This document shows positions 60,955-64,000 of a DNA stretch of 64,000 nt, in pieces. The stretch covers positions 1 through 64,000 of the forward strand of contig NZ_JARACO010000003.1 of NCBI RefSeq assembly GCF_028765575.1, read 5' to 3'. The first letter of the stretch is position 1. Each line of letters starts with the position of its first letter. A program made the translations under genes and the position numbers. The notes beneath the pieces were generated by a model that searched no databases, was not told the DNA's origin, and worked only from the letters and a program-made list of their open reading frames with translations. The DNA comes from Aliivibrio sp. S3MY1. Lineage in GTDB: Bacteria; Pseudomonadota; Gammaproteobacteria; Enterobacterales; Vibrionaceae.

Positions 60955-61916
60955 AGATAGAAGCATTAGATACCTTATTTACCCATTTAGAAGCACAGTT
61001 AGCAACCCCACAGAATGAGCTTCGACGTTTATTTCATGGCCGAGGTCAGTGCTTTGAAGGCTTAGAACAACTTACCGTTGACTGGCTTCAAGGTCAGGGT
61101 TCTCAAAGTCAGAGCTCTCAAGGCCAACTAGTGGTGGCGTTATTTAAAGAGCAAGAACCTACTTTTGTTGAAGCTTTAGAATCAAAGCTGAACGCATTTG
61201 CTGGATCTGATACATGGAAAAATGCTAAAGGCCAAGCCATTTTATTGCAACATCGTTATCAAGAATTAGCACCGACTCAAGTGGTGTGGGGCAATGAAGA
61301 GACTTTCCCAGTTGCGATTGAAAATGGCCTAAAATATCAGTTAGAGCTTAAAAAGAACCAGAACATGGGGCTATTTTTAGATATGCGCTATGGTCGTAAA
61401 TGGGTTCAAGCGCACAGTGAAGGCAAATCAGTATTAAACTTGTTTGCATATACGTGTGGCTTTTCTGTTGCTGCGATTGCGGGTGGCGCGACTCAAGTGG
61501 TTAATTTAGATATGGCGAAAGGGCCGTTGAGTCGTGGTCGTGATAACCATCGTTTAAATGAGCATGACCTGTCTAAAGTTAAATTCTTGGGTCATGATAT
61601 TTTTAAGTCGTGGGGTAAGATTAAGAAATTAGGCTTGTATGATTTGATCATCATAGATCCGCCAAGTTTCCAAAAAGGCAGCTTTGCACTGACCAAAGAT
61701 TACCAAAAGATCTTACGCCGTTTACCAAGTTTATTGAGTGACACCGGTGAAGTATTAGCTTGTGTGAATTCGCCAGCAGTATCAACTGACTTCCTGATTG
61801 ATGGTATGGCTGAAGAAGCGCCAGAGCTGAAGTTCGTAGAGCGTTTAGATAACCCGCCAGAATTTGCAGATATTAATCCTGAAAGCGGCTTAAAAGTGAT
61901 GCGTTTTACACGCTAG
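60951..61916 (+). CDS. Class I SAM-dependent methyltransferase (RlmI/RlmK-like)
   Basis: This 321-residue protein has a variable N-terminal domain with a short Gln/Ser/Gly-rich patch (QGQGSQSQSSQGQ, about 49-61). A Rossmann methyltransferase domain follows, with FLDMRYGRKWV, SVLNLFAYTCGFSVAAIAGGA (SAM motif I), VNLDMAKGPL and the catalytic-type IIIDPPSFQ. It resembles 23S rRNA m5C/m7G methyltransferases but is shorter than E. coli RlmI. It overlaps the pseudouridine synthase gene by ATGA, so both may act on the same RNA. Confidence 0.8.
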   Translation: MKIEALDTLFTHLEAQLATPQNELRRLFHGRGQCFEGLEQLTVDWLQGQGSQSQSSQGQLVVALFKEQEPTFVEALESKLNAFAGSDTWKNAKGQAILLQHRYQELAPTQVVWGNEETFPVAIENGLKYQLELKKNQNMGLFLDMRYGRKWVQAHSEGKSVLNLFAYTCGFSVAAIAGGATQVVNLDMAKGPLSRGRDNHRLNEHDLSKVKFLGHDIFKSWGKIKKLGLYDLIIIDPPSFQKGSFALTKDYQKILRRLPSLLSDTGEVLACVNSPAVSTDFLIDGMAEEAPELKFVERLDNPPEFADINPESGLKVMRFTR

Positions 61917-61968
61917 ATCAGTAATTAGCTGCATTGGTATTACAATATTAGCCATGCCCATTTAGAAA

Positions 61969-62004
61969 AAAGCCCTCTCACTTACACTCAGTGAGAGGGC
62001 TTTG
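61969..62004. terminator. Terminator after the methyltransferase gene
   Basis: AAGCCCTCTCACT-tacactc-AGTGAGAGGGCTT, 13-bp stem, is flanked by A and T tracts. It also serves the convergent pilotin gene. Confidence 0.9.
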
Positions 62005-62031
62005 TATTTAAAGTTATTACTTGTCGTTCAG

Positions 62032-62415
62032 TTATTCTCTATCTAAACAAGATTGCTCTGTGACTAAAATATCATTCTGTTTTTGGCCACGAGAATTACG
62101 AATAAGATAACGATATGAAACGCCTTTTTCTAGTACCGGACGGATTTCTTGGTCTTTGCAGTAAGTCGTGATGCTGTTCTCGATAATTTGCGTGGTACTA
62201 ACCTCGCCATTACCGCCATCTAAAAATACCATTTCAACCACACCTTGCTTCTCTTTTACTTGAATTAAGGTGAGTTGTCCCATCTCTAATGGAAGAGTAC
62301 TAGCAAGAATACTGGCGCGATAATCGGCCAACATTTCTATTTTTTGTTGCTGTTCGTTAGAAGCACAACCTGAAAGCAGAATAGCGCTTAACGCAGTAAG
62401 AATAAGTATTTTCAT
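62032..62415 (-). CDS. Type II secretion pilotin, GspS-beta/AspS type
   Basis: This 127-residue lipoprotein has a signal ending LLSGC (Cys17). The mature part has TLPLEMGQLTLIQVKEKQG, a Cys in TTYCKDQ and a second in TEQSC near the C-terminus. It aligns over its length with E. coli YghG (GspS-beta) and vibrio AspS, including the spacing of the two cysteines that form a disulfide. Such pilotins guide the GspD secretin to the outer membrane. It stands alone, which is normal for AspS, and would serve export of proteins such as the chitinase. Confidence 0.72.
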   Translation of the reverse strand: MKILILTALSAILLSGCASNEQQQKIEMLADYRASILASTLPLEMGQLTLIQVKEKQGVVEMVFLDGGNGEVSTTQIIENSITTYCKDQEIRPVLEKGVSYRYLIRNSRGQKQNDILVTEQSCLDRE

Positions 62416-62488
62416 TGTGATTCTTTTTAGTTAAATACAAGTGAGTTATGAACATGAATAGAGTAATGGATCATGTTTAAACAGGAAA

Positions 62489-62791
62489 TTAAGCAGGAAG
62501 CACTTTTTTAAATGGTTTCACGATGACATTCGCATAAACCCCAGCATCAATATATGGGTCGTTATTTGCCCATTCTTTAGCTGCATCGAGTGAATCAAAT
62601 TCTGCAATAACGGTGGAGCCAGTAAAGCCTGCTTCACCCGGGTTTTCTGAATCGATTGCTGGCATTGGACCTGCTACTAATAAACGACCTTCATTTTGTA
62701 GTAGGGTAAGACGTTCTAGATGTTTTTCACGAACACTTAAACGACGTTCTAAACTGTTTTCAACATCTTGAGAAAAAATTACATACCACAT
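62489..62791 (-). CDS. yciI: YciI-family protein
   Basis: This 100-residue ferredoxin-like dimeric protein has [36 protein letters not shown] with the conserved His and Asp/Ser pocket ([16 protein letters not shown]), and [19 protein letters not shown]. Function is unknown. It lies downstream of yciA and yciB on the same strand. Confidence 0.92.
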   Translation of the reverse strand: MWYVIFSQDVENSLERRLSVREKHLERLTLLQNEGRLLVAGPMPAIDSENPGEAGFTGSTVIAEFDSLDAAKEWANNDPYIDAGVYANVIVKPFKKVLPA

Positions 62792-62835
62792 AGTTGAGTC
62801 CTTTTATTTTGTATCATCATTGATATAACCATCAT

Positions 62836-62867
62836 AAAAAAAGCTCCGGCTATAAACCAGAGCTTTT
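62836..62867 (-). terminator. Terminator after yciA
   Basis: AAAAAGCTC..GAGCTTTTT, with an inner GG/CC pair, and a T run on the minus strand. Confidence 0.8.
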
Positions 62868-62895
62868 TACTAATTAATCAGAAAAATTCTAATAA

Positions 62896-63318
62896 CTACG
62901 CAGTTTTAGGGATTGGACGCGGTTTTCCTTTCGCATCAATCGCAACATAGTTAAATGTAGCGTCACATACCATAAAGCGGTCACCAATACCGTGCTCTTT
63001 AATTGGTTTAACCCACACCTCAAGATTAATCGACATTGAAGTATGGCCAATTTTTACACATTCGCCATAGCAACAAACAACATCACCTACTTTTACTGGT
63101 TTTTTAAAAGTAATACTAGAAACAGACACGGTAACAATACGGCCACCAGAAATTTCTTTAGCTAAAATACCACCAGCTAAATCCAGCTGTGACATGATCC
63201 ATCCGCCAAAGATATCACCATTGGCATTGGTGTCTGCTGGCATTGAAAGAGTACGTAGAAGGAGTTGGCCTTTAGGCGCTTGTCCAAGAGATGATGGAGT
63301 TGTCAAATTGATTTCCAA
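62896..63318 (-). CDS. yciA: Acyl-CoA thioesterase YciA
   Basis: This is a 140-residue hotdog-fold thioesterase that hydrolyses a broad range of acyl-CoA. Signatures are LLRTLSMPADTNANGDIFGGWIMSQLDLAGG (with the catalytic Asp of the ADTNANGDIFGGW motif) and VTVSVSSITFKKPVKVGD. It is downstream of yciB on the minus strand, with its own terminator on each side. Confidence 0.96.
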   Translation of the reverse strand: MEINLTTPSSLGQAPKGQLLLRTLSMPADTNANGDIFGGWIMSQLDLAGGILAKEISGGRIVTVSVSSITFKKPVKVGDVVCCYGECVKIGHTSMSINLEVWVKPIKEHGIGDRFMVCDATFNYVAIDAKGKPRPIPKTA

Positions 63319-63366
63319 TACAACTAAAATGAAATTATGCAGAGTCTACCATAAAAAAACAGATAT

Positions 63367-63397
63367 AAAAAAGCCGTGCGATAAAGCAGCACGGCTT
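63367..63397 (-). terminator. Terminator after yciB
   Basis: AAGCCGTGC..GCACGGCTT is followed by TTTTT on the minus strand. Confidence 0.88.
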
Positions 63398-63421
63398 ATG
63401 TCTTTTTGTTTGAGTTTTTTG

Positions 63422-63967
63422 TTACTCTTGTTTTTCTTTTTTCTCTTTTGGCATGTGTTTATAAACGTACATACCAGTAAGCAGTGTATATAAAAAGGTT
63501 AATCCAAGTAAGCCAAAGACTTTAAAGTTAACCCATACATCCAATGGCATTTCGAATGCTACGTATAAGTTGGCAATTGCACATACGGTGAAAAATAAGA
63601 TCCAAGCGTAGTTGATCTTGTTCCACTGAGAGTCAGTAAGCGTCACTTCTTTGCCTAGCATACCTTTGATTACAGGCTTTCCAATGATCTGAGAAACCAT
63701 TAAACCAGCAGCAAAAACGCAGTATACAATCGTTACTTTCCATTTAATGAAGTTGTCATCATGTAAGAAGATCGTCATTCCACCGAAGACGGTTACCATA
63801 AGAAAGGTGATTAGCTGCATTTTTTCAACTTTCTTATAAAGAACGTAAGTCAAAACAAGTTGAACAGCTGTTGCTATGATAAGTGCGCCTGTTGCGGTGT
63901 AAATATCGTACATTTTGTACAGGGTAAAAAAGATAATCAGTGGGATAAAATCTAAAATCTGTTTCAT
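63422..63967 (-). CDS. yciB: Inner-membrane septation protein YciB (IspZ)
   Basis: This 181-residue protein has five membrane helices and the family segments [67 protein letters not shown]-type loop and a basic tail. It is involved in envelope integrity and septation. ATG 63967 gives the family N-terminus (MKQILDF); an in-frame TTG at 63985 is less likely. In E. coli yciB is next to yciA, as here. Confidence 0.94.
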   Translation of the reverse strand: MKQILDFIPLIIFFTLYKMYDIYTATGALIIATAVQLVLTYVLYKKVEKMQLITFLMVTVFGGMTIFLHDDNFIKWKVTIVYCVFAAGLMVSQIIGKPVIKGMLGKEVTLTDSQWNKINYAWILFFTVCAIANLYVAFEMPLDVWVNFKVFGLLGLTFLYTLLTGMYVYKHMPKEKKEKQE

Positions 63968-64000
63968 ATTTATAGGTTGAGCCAATAATTAATTATGTAG

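Overview
The window is a 64 kb stretch of ordinary, gene-dense chromosome from a low-GC gammaproteobacterium of the Vibrionaceae, most likely Aliivibrio (Vibrio) fischeri or a close relative. The evidence is the uvrB / qrr1 / luxO-luxU quorum-sensing locus, the cyd-tol-pal-nadA block, a GH18 chitinase of the vibrio type, twin vibrio-type porins, and a complete his operon with a histidine-rich leader peptide. There is no rRNA operon, prophage, intact insertion sequence or CRISPR array. One tRNA (Ser-GGA), the 4.5S signal recognition particle RNA and the small RNA Qrr1 are present.

Layout. 1-5.4 kb: uvrB, the minus-strand sRNA gene qrr1 with a sigma-54 promoter and LuxO-type boxes, luxO-luxU, and a convergent YvcK/YbhK-family gene. 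5.4-8 kb: a Moco-riboswitch leader and moaA-moaC-moaD-moaE, without moaB. 8-13.2 kb (minus): a three-gene set of retropepsin-like lipoprotein, cysteine-free transglutaminase-like 7TM protein and ATP-grasp ligase, then cmoB and cmoA. 13.5-17.9 kb: aspS, ruvC, and ruvAB behind a perfect LexA box. 18.1-28.1 kb: cydABX-ybgE, ybgC-tolQRAB-pal-cpoB, nadA. 28-36.5 kb: a looser region with UPF0149, alaE, tRNA-Ser, a DCC-family protein, an HflX-type GTPase, GNAT, MFS and EamA genes, a tandem-DUF333 lipoprotein and a decayed cystatin-like gene. 36.7-44.8 kb: two c-di-GMP proteins flanking a secreted chitinase and ffs. 44.9-48.6 kb (minus): rsmS, priC, a TSUP transporter, dinG. 49-52.4 kb: two porins with near-identical promoter-leader modules around a UPF0319 gene. 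52.5-60.2 kb: hisL-GDCBHAF-IE, interrupted between hisH and hisA by an inverted-repeat element. 60.2-64 kb: a pseudouridine synthase/methyltransferase pair, a type II secretion pilotin, and yciI, yciA, yciB.

How the genes work together. LuxU passes phosphate to LuxO, and LuxO with sigma-54 drives the adjacent qrr1. The Tol-Pal genes form one envelope machine, the cyd genes one oxidase, and the his genes one pathway controlled by attenuation. The chitinase is probably exported by a type II system whose candidate pilotin is encoded at 62 kb. The least understood set is the ligase / 7TM / retropepsin trio. The most unexplained DNA structures are the duplicated porin leaders, the his-operon repeat, the dyad upstream of the chitinase and the hairpin-rich gap near 35.6 kb.
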